Part shown: positions 1 through 8,976 of the stretch, one piece after another
Layout: every line of letters begins with the position of its first letter
Position numbering within the stretch: the first letter of the stretch is position 1
NCBI RefSeq assembly: GCF_002943755.1
Contig: NZ_MQUB01000001.1
Span: 1,786,501-1,850,500, forward strand
Length of the DNA: 64,000 nucleotides
Reading direction: 5' to 3'
Origin: Aureitalea marina
Lineage (GTDB): Bacteria > Bacteroidota > Bacteroidia > Flavobacteriales > Flavobacteriaceae
Made by a program: the position numbers and the translations under genes
The notes under the pieces: generated by a model
The model's input: the letters and a program-made list of their open reading frames with translations, nothing else
What the model was told of the DNA's origin: nothing
Database searches by the model: none

Positions 1-62
1 CAGAACCCGGGCTAAAAGATATTGAACGAATAAAACGATTTAAAGATGAGCTATCACGCTAA
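1..62 (+). CDS. trpF: Phosphoribosylanthranilate isomerase, C-terminal fragment
   Basis: An open frame entering from the left edge (codons begin at base 3) encodes about 19 residues, beginning [13 protein letters not shown], and stops with TAA at 60-62. The E-P-G-x-K-D motif is the usual end of TrpF, which isomerises N-(5'-phosphoribosyl)anthranilate in tryptophan synthesis. Its last 17 bases overlap the start of trpB, which fits the common trpF-trpB-trpA order and suggests translational coupling. Only the tail is visible, so the call rests on the motif and context. Confidence 0.75.
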   Translation, partial: EPGLKDIERIKRFKDELSR

Positions 63-1227
63 CGCACGAGGTTACTACGGTCGCTTCGGAGGTGCTTACA
101 TTCCCGAAATGCTCTATCCCAATGTAGAGGAATTGAGGCAAAACTACTTGCAGATCATGCAAGAAGAGAGCTTCCAAAAGGAGTTCAATGATCTGCTTTC
201 CGATTATGTTGGGCGGCCCACACCGCTTTATTTTGCGGAGCGGTTCTCCAAGCAGTACAATACTAAGATATACCTGAAACGGGAAGACCTGTGCCATACC
301 GGTGCCCATAAAGTGAATAATACCATTGGTCAGATCCTCATGGCTAAAAAACTGGGGAAAAATCGGATCATAGCTGAAACAGGAGCTGGTCAGCATGGCG
401 TTGCCACGGCCACAGTATGTGCCTTGATGGGAATTGAATGTGTGGTCTATATGGGTGCTGTAGATATAGAGCGACAGGCGCCCAATGTGGCCAGGATGAA
501 GATGCTCGGAGCCAAGGTTGTTCCCGCCATGAGCGGCAGTAAAACCTTAAAGGATGCCACCAACGAAGCCATTCGGGATTGGATCAACAATCCAACGGAT
601 ACTCACTATATCATCGGTAGCGTGGTGGGACCACATCCCTACCCGGATATGGTGGCACGATTCCAGTCTGTGATCAGTAAGGAAGTAGAAATTCAACTGC
701 AGGAGAAAGAAGGCCGTGACCATCCGGACTATGTAGTAGCCTGTGTAGGTGGGGGCAGTAATGCCGCCGGTATCTACTATCAATACCTGGATCGGCCTGA
801 GGTTGGGATCATAGCTGTTGAAGCAGCCGGAAAAGGTGTGAAAAGTGGGCACAGTGCTGCCACCTCTGCCCTGGGCAGGGAAGGAATCATCCACGGCAGC
901 AAGACCCTACTGATGCAAACTGATGACGGTCAGATCACTGAGCCCTACTCCATATCGGCCGGTTTGGACTATCCTGGAGTGGGTCCTATGCATGCCCATT
1001 TGTTCGATTCCGGAAGGGGTGAATTTATCTCCATCACGGACCGGCAGGCTATGCAGGCTGGTTTGATGCTGAGTCAATTGGAAGGTATTATTCCGGCCAT
1101 TGAGACCAGCCACGCCCTGGCCATATTCGAAGACCGAAAATTTAAACCTGATGACGTTATCGTCATCAACCTCAGCGGTCGCGGAGACAAGGATCTGAAT
1201 ACCTATATCGATTACTTCAAATTATGA
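46..1227 (+). CDS. trpB: Tryptophan synthase beta chain
   Basis: TrpB condenses indole with L-serine to give tryptophan, using PLP, in an alpha2-beta2 complex in the cytoplasm. The 393-residue length is normal. The PLP lysine lies in HTGAHKVNN (K89), the glycine-rich phosphate-binding loop reads [10 protein letters not shown], and the N-terminus ([12 protein letters not shown]) is typical of the family. The start overlaps the trpF tail by 17 bases and the stop overlaps trpA by 4 bases (ATGA), so the three genes are one translation-coupled operon. Nothing appears broken. Confidence 0.98.
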   Translation: MSYHANARGYYGRFGGAYIPEMLYPNVEELRQNYLQIMQEESFQKEFNDLLSDYVGRPTPLYFAERFSKQYNTKIYLKREDLCHTGAHKVNNTIGQILMAKKLGKNRIIAETGAGQHGVATATVCALMGIECVVYMGAVDIERQAPNVARMKMLGAKVVPAMSGSKTLKDATNEAIRDWINNPTDTHYIIGSVVGPHPYPDMVARFQSVISKEVEIQLQEKEGRDHPDYVVACVGGGSNAAGIYYQYLDRPEVGIIAVEAAGKGVKSGHSAATSALGREGIIHGSKTLLMQTDDGQITEPYSISAGLDYPGVGPMHAHLFDSGRGEFISITDRQAMQAGLMLSQLEGIIPAIETSHALAIFEDRKFKPDDVIVINLSGRGDKDLNTYIDYFKL

Positions 1228-1994
1228 GCGAACGCATTAAAAAGACCTTCGAGTCTGGAAAAAAGCTATTGTCCATTTACTTCACGGCGGGTTATCCGGA
1301 ATTGAACGATACCCGCAGGGTCATCCGGGAACTGGAGGACAGCGGAGCAGATATGATCGAGATCGGTTTACCTTTCAGTGACCCCCTGGCAGACGGACCA
1401 ACCATACAGGAAAGTTCTACCCAGTCTCTTCAAGGTGGGATGCACACCGAATTATTGTTCCAGCAGTTGGAGGGAATTCGAGAGGAGGTCGAAATACCCT
1501 TACTCATAATGGGTTATTTTAACCCTGTACTGCAATATGGCGTGGAAGACTTTTGCAGGCGGTGTCAGGAATTGGGAATAGATGGACTCATTTTACCCGA
1601 CCTACCTTTGGCAGAATATCAACTGCATTACGAAGAACTCTTTAAGAAATACGGGCTGACCAATGTGTTCCTTATCACTCCTCAAACATCCGAAGAACGC
1701 ATACGGCAGATCGATGAGGCCAGCGATGGTTTTATTTATATGGTCAGTAGTGCCAGCACGACCGGGGTGCAGCAAGGATTTGGTGAAGGAAAGCAAGCCT
1801 ATTTTGACCGAATTGCCTCCATGAAACTCCGGAATCCAACCATAGTAGGTTTTGGTATCGGCGATTCCGATTCTTTTCGGCAGGCAACACGACAAGCCAA
1901 TGGCGCCATCATAGGAAGTGCCTTTATTCGAATGCTCACCGCAGACGGGATTCCAGGTATCAAAAATTTCATAAAAGGCATAATAGACAATTGA
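1224..1994 (+). CDS. trpA: Tryptophan synthase alpha chain
   Basis: TrpA cleaves indole-3-glycerol phosphate to indole and glyceraldehyde 3-phosphate and channels indole to TrpB. The 256-residue protein is a TIM barrel. The two catalytic acids of the family are present: E46 in [11 protein letters not shown] and D57 in LADGPT. The C-terminal phosphate-binding region reads VGFGIG and GAIIGSAF. It overlaps trpB by 4 bases and is the last trp gene of the operon. The gene for ribosomal protein THX follows 58 bases downstream. Confidence 0.98.
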   Translation: MSERIKKTFESGKKLLSIYFTAGYPELNDTRRVIRELEDSGADMIEIGLPFSDPLADGPTIQESSTQSLQGGMHTELLFQQLEGIREEVEIPLLIMGYFNPVLQYGVEDFCRRCQELGIDGLILPDLPLAEYQLHYEELFKKYGLTNVFLITPQTSEERIRQIDEASDGFIYMVSSASTTGVQQGFGEGKQAYFDRIASMKLRNPTIVGFGIGDSDSFRQATRQANGAIIGSAFIRMLTADGIPGIKNFIKGIIDN

Positions 1995-2052
1995 TTATCA
2001 AACTTTTATCTTTTTCCTATCTTTAATCCAATCATCAAATTAGACAATTATC

Positions 2053-2193
2053 ATGGGAAAAGGAGATATGAAGACCCGCAAGGGAAAGATAAGCCGGGGT
2101 ACTTATGGAAAACTGCGTCCGCGTAAGCCTGATCAACTGAAAATTGAAAAACCTGCAGCCAAAAAGAAAAAGTCTGCCACCAAAAAGAAATAA
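2053..2193 (+). CDS. Small ribosomal protein THX family (30S-associated)
   Basis: This 46-residue, very basic protein begins [20 protein letters not shown] and ends in a lysine-rich tail. The G-K-G-D-x-K-T-x-K-G-K-x-x-x-G-x-x-G core is that of the THX/bTHX family, a short peptide buried in the head of the 30S subunit in Thermus and widely conserved in Bacteroidota. It is preceded by TATCTTTA near 2024, a possible -7 promoter element, and followed directly by a strong terminator, so it is probably transcribed on its own. Its short length makes it easy to miss. Confidence 0.85.
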   Translation: MGKGDMKTRKGKISRGTYGKLRPRKPDQLKIEKPAAKKKKSATKKK

Positions 2194-2201
2194 GCCAGTA
2201 T

Positions 2202-2231
2202 ATACCCTTCTAACCGGAAGGGTATTTTTTT
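2202..2231 (+). terminator. Rho-independent terminator after THX gene
   Basis: A 9-bp perfect stem (ATACCCTTC with GAAGGGTAT, 2202-2210 and 2217-2225) with a 6-base loop is followed by a run of T. It lies 8 bases after the THX stop. Confidence 0.85.
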
Positions 2232-2305
2232 AGAATTATTGCGTCCGTTCTTTAATTTTCTCAATTGATATCTTAAATTGTGGCAACACAAGAAGCGCAT
2301 TATTT

Positions 2306-5300
2306 ATGAGCAGATATATTTTAGGATTGATGATGTTGTCAGGTTTACTGGCATGTAGTGATTCCAGTGACCAAAAGAGCTCAGAACAGCCATTTACAGA
2401 CAACTCCACTACCCTTTTTTCTAAAGTGGAACCCTCGGATTCCGGGATCAATTTTACCAATGTCATCAAGCAGACCGTAGATTTTAACTTCATGAACTAT
2501 ATGTATGTCTATACCGGAGCAGGTGTAGCTGTTGGTGATGTGGACAAAGATGGTCTTGATGATATTTATTTTGTGTCCAATTTAGGCCCCAATCGTCTTT
2601 ACAAGAACAAGGGAGATCTGCAATTTGAAGACATTACGAACCAAGCAAGGGTTCAGGATTTTAGTGGTTTTTCTACTGGGGTGACCATGCTGGATGTGAA
2701 TCAGGACGGCTGGCTGGATATTTACGTTAGCAAGGCTGGTTCTTTGAAGGATAATGATGGCAGGCGTAATTTACTTTTTGTCAATCAGCAGGATGGCACC
2801 TTTAGTGAGGAAGCAGCCAGGTGGGGAATTGATGACCCCGGTTACACTACTCAGGCATATCCCATTGACTACGACCGGGACGGAGACCTGGATCTGTATA
2901 TTCTGAACCACCGCTACGATTTCCAAAATAATGGCACCATTTCAGGTGAAATTCAAAGTAAGATAGAGGAGTTGACCAGCGATCATCTGTACAGAAATGA
3001 CGGCGACCGTTTTACCAAGGTTACCGCGGAGGCTGGTTTGTACAATAAGGCATGGGGGCTGAGTGCCGTGGTATCGGATTTCAACGATGATGGCTGGGAC
3101 GACATCTACCTGGCCAACGATTTCCTGGAACCAGATGCCATGATGATCAATCAAGGAGATGGAACATTTAAGAACGAGATCCTGACGCGGATCAATCATA
3201 TTTCGACCAATAGTATGGGTTCGGATTATGCCGATCTGAACAACGACCTCTATCCGGATCTGATGACGGTAGATATGGTCTCTGAGAATTATGCGCGCAG
3301 TAAAGAAAATATGGCGTCAATGAGCACGTCCAACTTCGAGAATATGGTCAAAATAGGTTATCACCATGCCTACATGGCCAATATGCTGCACTACAATTAT
3401 GGGAACGGAAAATTCCAGGAAACCGGACAAATGAGTGGAGTTACTAAAAGTGACTGGAGTTGGGCCCCACTTCTGGCGGACTTCGACAATGACGGATATA
3501 AGGATATCTTCATTACCAATGGTGTAGACCGAGACTACACCAACCAGGATGTCCGGAAACAATTATATGGAATCATGGAACGAGGAGAGTCCATGCAGTT
3601 GGACGACCTGCTCAACATGATCCCAACAGAAGAGCTCAATAATTACATCTACAAGAACAAAGGAGATCTTTCCTTCGAGAAAACCATAGTAGACTGGGGG
3701 ATGGAAGACCCTGGCTATTCCAACGGGGCCGCTTATGCCGATTTTGACAACGATGGTGACCTCGACCTGGTGACCAATAACCTGTATGAACCTGCAGGAG
3801 TTTATGAGAATCATGCCAACAAGCATTATTTACAGGTGGCCTTAAGCGGGAGTTCTTCTAATCCTTTGGCCATAGGAAGTAAGGTGCGTATCACCTTGGC
3901 GGATGGCAGTCAACAATACCAGGAACTTTACCTGACCCGAGGATTTGAATCGTCGGTATCCCCTGCCCTTCATTTTGGGTTGGGCGATGCCTCGGAGATC
4001 AGCGAAGTTTTGGTGATTTGGCCAGATGGTAAAAGTACATCCGTCACCAATACTATTGCAGACCAGAGAATGGAGATCGATTATAGCCAGGCCACCAATT
4101 CGGGCGTATCGCTCAGAACCGTTCCCAGCAAAAAGAATACCCTCAATGCTGAGGAACTAGGTCTGGACTATGTGCAAAATGAAAATGACTTCAACGATTA
4201 TGCCCTGCAATTACTGATCCCACAAAAACAGTCTACCAAAGGCAGCGGTCTTGCCAAGGCCGATGTGAATGGAGATGGCCTGACAGATGTTTTTGTCGGA
4301 AATGCCCTTGGAGCGAGTGCAGCTCTTTATATTCAAAAGGAAGACGGAAAATTTCGGGCTACAAACAAAAGCTTATGGTCCAGGGAGTCTGTTTATGAAG
4401 ATAGCAGGGCTCACTTTTTCGATGCTGATGGAGATGGCGATCAGGACCTCTATGTGGCCAGCACCGGATACGAATTGGCAATCGATGACCCGTTGTTGCA
4501 AGACAGGCTTTACCTAAATGACGGTGAGGGGAATTTCAGCAAACAATCCAATGCCTTACCTGCTATGCTAACGGCGACCAAGGCCATTGCATCCGCCGAC
4601 TACGACGGGGACGGGGACCTGGATCTGTTCGTTGGAGGAAACGTGATCCCCGGCCAGTATCCACTGCCACCGCGTTCTTATCTGTTACAAAATGACAACG
4701 GAAAATTTACCGATGTTACCTCCACAAACCAGGCACTAGAAGCCATAGGAATGACATCCGAAGCCATTTTTACAGATTACGACGGAGATAGTGACACAGA
4801 TCTGCTGGTAGTTGGAGAATGGATGCAACCGACCTTTTATGAGAACATCAATGGCTCCTTCGACCTGGCCGCTAACATTAGTGGCTTGGAAGATACCGGG
4901 GGCTGGTGGTTCTCTGTAATTTCAGAAGACTTTGATGGTGATGGTGATGCCGATTATGTGATCGGAAATGTGGGTAAGAACAATAAGTTCCAACCCAAAA
5001 ATGATAAACCGATCTATATCTATTCCAAGGATTTTGACGACAATGGCAGTTACGACGTGGCCCTGAGTAAGATCAACGATGGTCGTTTGGTACCTGTGAG
5101 GGGTAAGGAATGTAGTAGTGAACAGAATCCATTTTTATTGGACAAGATCAAAACCTATAAGGAATTTGCCAGCCTGGAGATGAAAGATATTTACGGAGAG
5201 GACAAACTTAAGGATGCCTACCGATTGCAGGCCAACACCTTTGAGACCCTTTATTTAGAAAACCAGGGTGAGGGTCAATTTAAGATCCATCATTTACCGG

Positions 5301-5602
5301 TGCAGGTTCAGGTTGGACCAACCCTATCCATGGTCAGTGGCGATTACAACAATGACGGTCATCTCGATATTTTAGGTGTTGGAGCAATATATGACGCCGA
5401 AGTAGAAACTATTCGATATGATAGCAACTACGGCTACGTGCTGCTGGGCGATGGTTCAGGAGGATTTACTTACAGCAAGTCCCACGATCCGTTTATCGAT
5501 TCTGATGCCAAGGAAGTCATACAGTTGGAGTTAGCCGGAAGACCACACTTTATGGTACTTAGCAACAAAGCTCCGTTAGAAGTGTTCTCGTTAGAGCCTT
5601 GA
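2306..5602 (+). CDS. FG-GAP/VCBS repeat lipoprotein with ASPIC/UnbV domain
   Basis: This is a 1098-residue cell-surface or periplasmic lipoprotein. The signal peptide ends in the lipobox LLAC (C17). Many calcium-binding FG-GAP/VCBS blades follow, seen as repeated D-x-D-x-D-G motifs such as DVDKDGLDD, DYDRDGDLD, DFDNDGDLD and DYDGDGDLD, in two blocks of roughly residues 60-510 and 630-1060. An ASPIC/UnbV module (GSKVRITLADG to VIWPDGK) lies between them near 523-580. In Bacteroidetes such proteins often accompany SusC/SusD uptake loci, and a SusD gene lies 1.6 kb downstream past two unrelated genes. The substrate cannot be read from the sequence. The stop abuts the convergent next gene with no spacer. 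Confidence 0.9.
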   Translation: MSRYILGLMMLSGLLACSDSSDQKSSEQPFTDNSTTLFSKVEPSDSGINFTNVIKQTVDFNFMNYMYVYTGAGVAVGDVDKDGLDDIYFVSNLGPNRLYKNKGDLQFEDITNQARVQDFSGFSTGVTMLDVNQDGWLDIYVSKAGSLKDNDGRRNLLFVNQQDGTFSEEAARWGIDDPGYTTQAYPIDYDRDGDLDLYILNHRYDFQNNGTISGEIQSKIEELTSDHLYRNDGDRFTKVTAEAGLYNKAWGLSAVVSDFNDDGWDDIYLANDFLEPDAMMINQGDGTFKNEILTRINHISTNSMGSDYADLNNDLYPDLMTVDMVSENYARSKENMASMSTSNFENMVKIGYHHAYMANMLHYNYGNGKFQETGQMSGVTKSDWSWAPLLADFDNDGYKDIFITNGVDRDYTNQDVRKQLYGIMERGESMQLDDLLNMIPTEELNNYIYKNKGDLSFEKTIVDWGMEDPGYSNGAAYADFDNDGDLDLVTNNLYEPAGVYENHANKHYLQVALSGSSSNPLAIGSKVRITLADGSQQYQELYLTRGFESSVSPALHFGLGDASEISEVLVIWPDGKSTSVTNTIADQRMEIDYSQATNSGVSLRTVPSKKNTLNAEELGLDYVQNENDFNDYALQLLIPQKQSTKGSGLAKADVNGDGLTDVFVGNALGASAALYIQKEDGKFRATNKSLWSRESVYEDSRAHFFDADGDGDQDLYVASTGYELAIDDPLLQDRLYLNDGEGNFSKQSNALPAMLTATKAIASADYDGDGDLDLFVGGNVIPGQYPLPPRSYLLQNDNGKFTDVTSTNQALEAIGMTSEAIFTDYDGDSDTDLLVVGEWMQPTFYENINGSFDLAANISGLEDTGGWWFSVISEDFDGDGDADYVIGNVGKNNKFQPKNDKPIYIYSKDFDDNGSYDVALSKINDGRLVPVRGKECSSEQNPFLLDKIKTYKEFASLEMKDIYGEDKLKDAYRLQANTFETLYLENQGEGQFKIHHLPVQVQVGPTLSMVSGDYNNDGHLDILGVGAIYDAEVETIRYDSNYGYVLLGDGSGGFTYSKSHDPFIDSDAKEVIQLELAGRPHFMVLSNKAPLEVFSLEP

Positions 5603-6262
5603 TTAGAAGTGGTTGCTGTATTGCAGCACCCGAAAATCGATGGTGTTAAAGGCCGGATCCTTCGCCTTTAGTTCTTTATACTGAACCAGGCTCCCTACGG
5701 CCCGATTGGCTGATCCGGAAGGCGCAATAAGAGAAACTGTTTTAATCAATTTTCCCGATTGTGGATGAACGAAGCTGTGTATCCTCGGCACCTCGGAGTT
5801 TTCTACCTTGAGCTTTAGATCATATTGCTTGAGTAATCTTCGGAAAAAATATTCTGGTCCATTTTTACTGTTACCTCCGGTGAATAATAAGGTGTTTACA
5901 CTGGGATGGACATTCAGAATGGCGATCAGATCCCTCAATTGAACCGACTGCATACCCAGATCTGTGGCGTCTATTTTCTCGCGTAAAGCTTCTTGCACTA
6001 TATCACAGATACCGATCTTCCTTTGGACAAGGAAGTCCTTTCTTTGATCGATAGCTTGTTGGGTGGTCTCAAAGTTCAGTCCCAGATCAAAGATCCGATC
6101 CAGAATAGGCCATAGTTGCCCATCCCTACTTCCGTAACAAAAATTGACGTCGCCAGGTTTGAGTTCACCATTAGTGAAACGTGGTGGAGGAAGTGTTCCG
6201 ACGATCAGCTTGGCAGATCCTTTCGGGATGAAAGGATCATAAGGATGTCGGTGGACGAACAT
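5603..6262 (-). CDS. Uracil-DNA glycosylase-superfamily protein
   Basis: This 219-residue cytoplasmic protein has the look of the UDG fold. An early V-G-T-L-P-P-P-R-F segment (about residues 21-29) resembles the family's motif I region, FCYGSRDGQLWPIL (41-54) resembles the HDG/Mug-type branch, and a late LIAPSGSANRAVG resembles the DNA-intercalation motif. Members remove deaminated bases or are uncharacterised, and the exact substrate here is unknown. Its ATG overlaps the yaaA stop (TAATG, one shared base), so the two are co-translated. Its own stop directly abuts the convergent FG-GAP gene. Confidence 0.7.
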   Translation of the reverse strand: MFVHRHPYDPFIPKGSAKLIVGTLPPPRFTNGELKPGDVNFCYGSRDGQLWPILDRIFDLGLNFETTQQAIDQRKDFLVQRKIGICDIVQEALREKIDATDLGMQSVQLRDLIAILNVHPSVNTLLFTGGNSKNGPEYFFRRLLKQYDLKLKVENSEVPRIHSFVHPQSGKLIKTVSLIAPSGSANRAVGSLVQYKELKAKDPAFNTIDFRVLQYSNHF

Positions 6263-7020
6263 TAGCGAGTAAAGACCAGCTCGGTATCTGTGGACAAAGA
6301 CTCGGCATAGCCATAGCCGTCAAGGTTAAAGCTTTTGATATCGTCTAGAGTTTCGGCTTTCGACTGAATCAGGTAACGCGCCATTAGTCCACGGGCAAAT
6401 TTGGCAAATGTCATAATTACCTTGTATTCGTCCCCCCGCAACTCTTTAAAATGACAGGTGATCACCTGACCTTTTAAGGACTTGAGGTCTAATGCTTTGC
6501 TGTATTCATTACTGGCCACATTGACCACGATCTCGTCTTCCCTTAATTCCCCGTTCAAGGCTTTGGTCAATTTAGGCTTCCAGAATTCATAAAGATTCTT
6601 CTTCACTCCTACCTTGATCTTGGTTCCCATTTCCAACCGATATGGCATGATGCGATCCATGGGCTTGAGCATACCGTATAGACCGGACAATATCCGAAGG
6701 GAATCCTGGGCATAGTTCAGTTCACTATCAGTAAATGTATGACTGTCCATACCTCTGTAGGCTTCTCCATTGAATGCATAAATCGCTTGACGCGACACAT
6801 TTTCTTCAAATGGAAAGCTCCAGGCCTGATTTCGTTCAAAGTTCAAATCGGCCAAATTGGGCGAAATATTCATCAATTTGCCTAAACTTCTGGCTGATTT
6901 CTTTTTCAGCAGTTTATTTAACCGTATGGATTGATCGGAAAAATCAACCTCGGAAGAACGATCCGTAGGCAGCTCAGAGTCGAAATCCATTGACTTGGCG
7001 GGAGACAATAGTATTTTCAT
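6262..7020 (-). CDS. yaaA: Peroxide stress protein YaaA (DUF328/UPF0246)
   Basis: This 252-residue cytoplasmic protein starts MKILLSPAKSMDF, the signature of the YaaA family. The family's later motifs are also present: AFNGEAYRGMD, LRILSGLYGMLKP, MPYRLEMG, VNVASNEYSKAL and FAKFARG. In E. coli YaaA lowers intracellular iron damage under hydrogen peroxide stress, and the fold binds DNA. The gene is first in a two-gene unit with the UDG-like protein, a pairing that fits oxidative DNA damage control. The 222-bp divergent space to the SusD gene would carry its promoter. Confidence 0.95.
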   Translation of the reverse strand: MKILLSPAKSMDFDSELPTDRSSEVDFSDQSIRLNKLLKKKSARSLGKLMNISPNLADLNFERNQAWSFPFEENVSRQAIYAFNGEAYRGMDSHTFTDSELNYAQDSLRILSGLYGMLKPMDRIMPYRLEMGTKIKVGVKKNLYEFWKPKLTKALNGELREDEIVVNVASNEYSKALDLKSLKGQVITCHFKELRGDEYKVIMTFAKFARGLMARYLIQSKAETLDDIKSFNLDGYGYAESLSTDTELVFTR

Positions 7021-7242
7021 GAAATCTTTTTCTCAAAATTAAGGATTATCAAACAGCTGGAGTCAAAATGAAATTGGATATCACAATGGAACAATGGGGT
7101 AAATTGATACCAATAATTCCCGAACTCTAAAAAGTTAAACAAAATGGAGTAGGAATATCCAGTCTCTAGTTGTTATATGAACAGAAACAAGGCAAAACAT
7201 CTGATTGATAACCTGATTGAACCAAGAAAATATATGTTGATT

Positions 7243-8919
7243 ATGAAAAGAATTTATCGCTTCGCATTGTTAAGTATCCTCGCTCTGGGATCAGTCTTTT
7301 ATTCATGTGAGACTACCGAGCTGGAGTTGTTGGACAACCCCAATGCCCTGTCTGATGATCAGGCAGATCCAAACTTGTTGCTGAATTCTATTCAGCGTGC
7401 CTATGTCACTAGCTTAGGTACATTGAACGATCGTAGTTCTGAGTTAGCTCGGATCGACTATGTAGGTGGACGTGATTATTTCGCCATGTACAACTCTTCT
7501 GCCCTGGACGGAACCTGGAACCGGTTCTACTCAGGTATGAGTGCTGACATCAATGTGATCGCAGCTCTTAACGAAGGAGAGGATCAGGACCTGCGTTTCC
7601 ATCTTGGAGTTTCCAAGACCCTGCAGGCTCACCACCTGATGTTGCTGGTAGACTTCCTGGGAGATATCCCATGGTCTGAGGCACTGAACCCACTTGAGTT
7701 CCCGAACCCAAGTGTAGATGATGATGCGTCTGTTTACGCTGTAGCTCTGGCTTTGCTGTTCGAGGCTGATTCTTACTTCGCTGATTTCGGATCTGATGCT
7801 CCTGACTCTGTGATCGACTTCTTCTACGATGGAGATAACAACAAGTGGAGAAGACTGGTTCAGACTCTGAAAATGCGTCATGCACTTACTACAGGAGACT
7901 TCAGCCGCTTTACCGGTCTGGTCTCTGAAGGTGGATTCATCAATAACTCTGCTGACGACTTCCAGTTCAACTACGGTACTCAGCTGTTGAACCCGAATAC
8001 ACGTCACCCAGATTATAACGCTGATTACACCACTTCTGGTGCCAACATCTATCAGTCTAACTGGCTGATGGAAACCATGCAAGGTGCAGATAAAACGGAC
8101 GGTAGCGATGACGATCCACGGATGCGTTACTACTATTTCCGTCAGGCTGACTGTACTCCAGGTGCCTCTTGTGACCCTGATGGTGACGGACAGTTCCTGT
8201 CTTGTTCCCTGGAAACTCCTCCTCCTCACTATATCGCTGGTGGCGTAAGCTACTGTTGGTTAGAGGATGGATACTGGGGTCGTGACCACGGTGATGACGA
8301 CGGTACTCCTCCGGATAACTTCCTGAGAACTGCCGTAGGTGTATATCCTGCTGCCGGATTGTTTGACGATGATCGTTTCGCCGGTCTGAATCAAGACGTA
8401 GGTGGTGTCGGAGAAGGTATCGAGCCAATCATCCTGGCTTCTTACGTAGACTTCTGGAGAGCTGAAGTAGCTCTTTCTGCCGGTAACGTTGGTGGTGCTC
8501 GCGACTTTGTAGACGCAGGTATGAACAAGTCCATGGACAAGGTTACCTCTTTTGGTGCCCTGGATGGATCTCGTGATACCTCATTTGAGCCTTCTCAAGG
8601 TGACATCAATGACTACATTGACAGCATCACGTCTCAGATTACTAATACCTCAGACGATAGCTGGAACGTACTAGCAGAGCAGTACTTCATCACCATGTAC
8701 GGCGGTGGTAGTGATGCCTATAACTTCTACAGAAGAACTGGTTATCCAACAACGGTTAAGCCTAACTTAGAGCCTAACCCAGGTGTGTTCCCAAGAACAT
8801 TCCTTTACCCTTCTGTTGAAGTAGTTGCTAACCCGAATATTACTCAGCGTCAGGACAACGCTACTCAAGTCTTCTGGGATACAAAACCAGCAGGACCTGC
8901 GTTCCCGCCGGCGAATTAA
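7243..8919 (+). CDS. SusD/RagB-family nutrient-binding outer membrane lipoprotein
   Basis: The start at 7243 (MKRIYRFALLSILALG) is chosen because it opens a signal peptide with lipobox FYSC (C22). The ATG at 7177 would place 22 polar residues before it. The mature part begins with the family's NPNALSDDQADPN region and carries the TPR-like helices and the late W-x-x-L-x-E-Q-Y segment of SusD-like proteins (558 residues). SusD lids bind oligosaccharides or peptides and work with a SusC TonB-dependent channel, but no SusC gene is adjacent. An unusual Cys- and Asp-rich insert (DPDGDGQ, DHGDDDG; about residues 305-350) could bind calcium. Codon use is strongly biased to GCT/TCT/CTG, as in highly expressed genes. 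Confidence 0.88.
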   Translation: MKRIYRFALLSILALGSVFYSCETTELELLDNPNALSDDQADPNLLLNSIQRAYVTSLGTLNDRSSELARIDYVGGRDYFAMYNSSALDGTWNRFYSGMSADINVIAALNEGEDQDLRFHLGVSKTLQAHHLMLLVDFLGDIPWSEALNPLEFPNPSVDDDASVYAVALALLFEADSYFADFGSDAPDSVIDFFYDGDNNKWRRLVQTLKMRHALTTGDFSRFTGLVSEGGFINNSADDFQFNYGTQLLNPNTRHPDYNADYTTSGANIYQSNWLMETMQGADKTDGSDDDPRMRYYYFRQADCTPGASCDPDGDGQFLSCSLETPPPHYIAGGVSYCWLEDGYWGRDHGDDDGTPPDNFLRTAVGVYPAAGLFDDDRFAGLNQDVGGVGEGIEPIILASYVDFWRAEVALSAGNVGGARDFVDAGMNKSMDKVTSFGALDGSRDTSFEPSQGDINDYIDSITSQITNTSDDSWNVLAEQYFITMYGGGSDAYNFYRRTGYPTTVKPNLEPNPGVFPRTFLYPSVEVVANPNITQRQDNATQVFWDTKPAGPAFPPAN

Positions 8920-8942
8920 TTATAGATTCATTTGAAAAGTCA

Positions 8943-8976
8943 ACCATCGACCGGAGAACCGGTCGATGGTTTTTTT
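8943..8976. terminator. Strong terminator between susD-like gene and rluD
   Basis: A 12-bp perfect stem (ACCATCGACCGG / CCGGTCGATGGT) with loop AGAA is followed by a T run at 8970-8976. It serves the plus-strand susD-like gene. The T run contains the stop codon of the convergent rluD gene. Confidence 0.9.

Noticed and set aside
7531-8229. A long open frame on the minus strand across the susD-like gene
   Set aside because: It is antisense to a well-supported gene with strong codon bias, which removes stops on the opposite strand. It has no domain or start signal.
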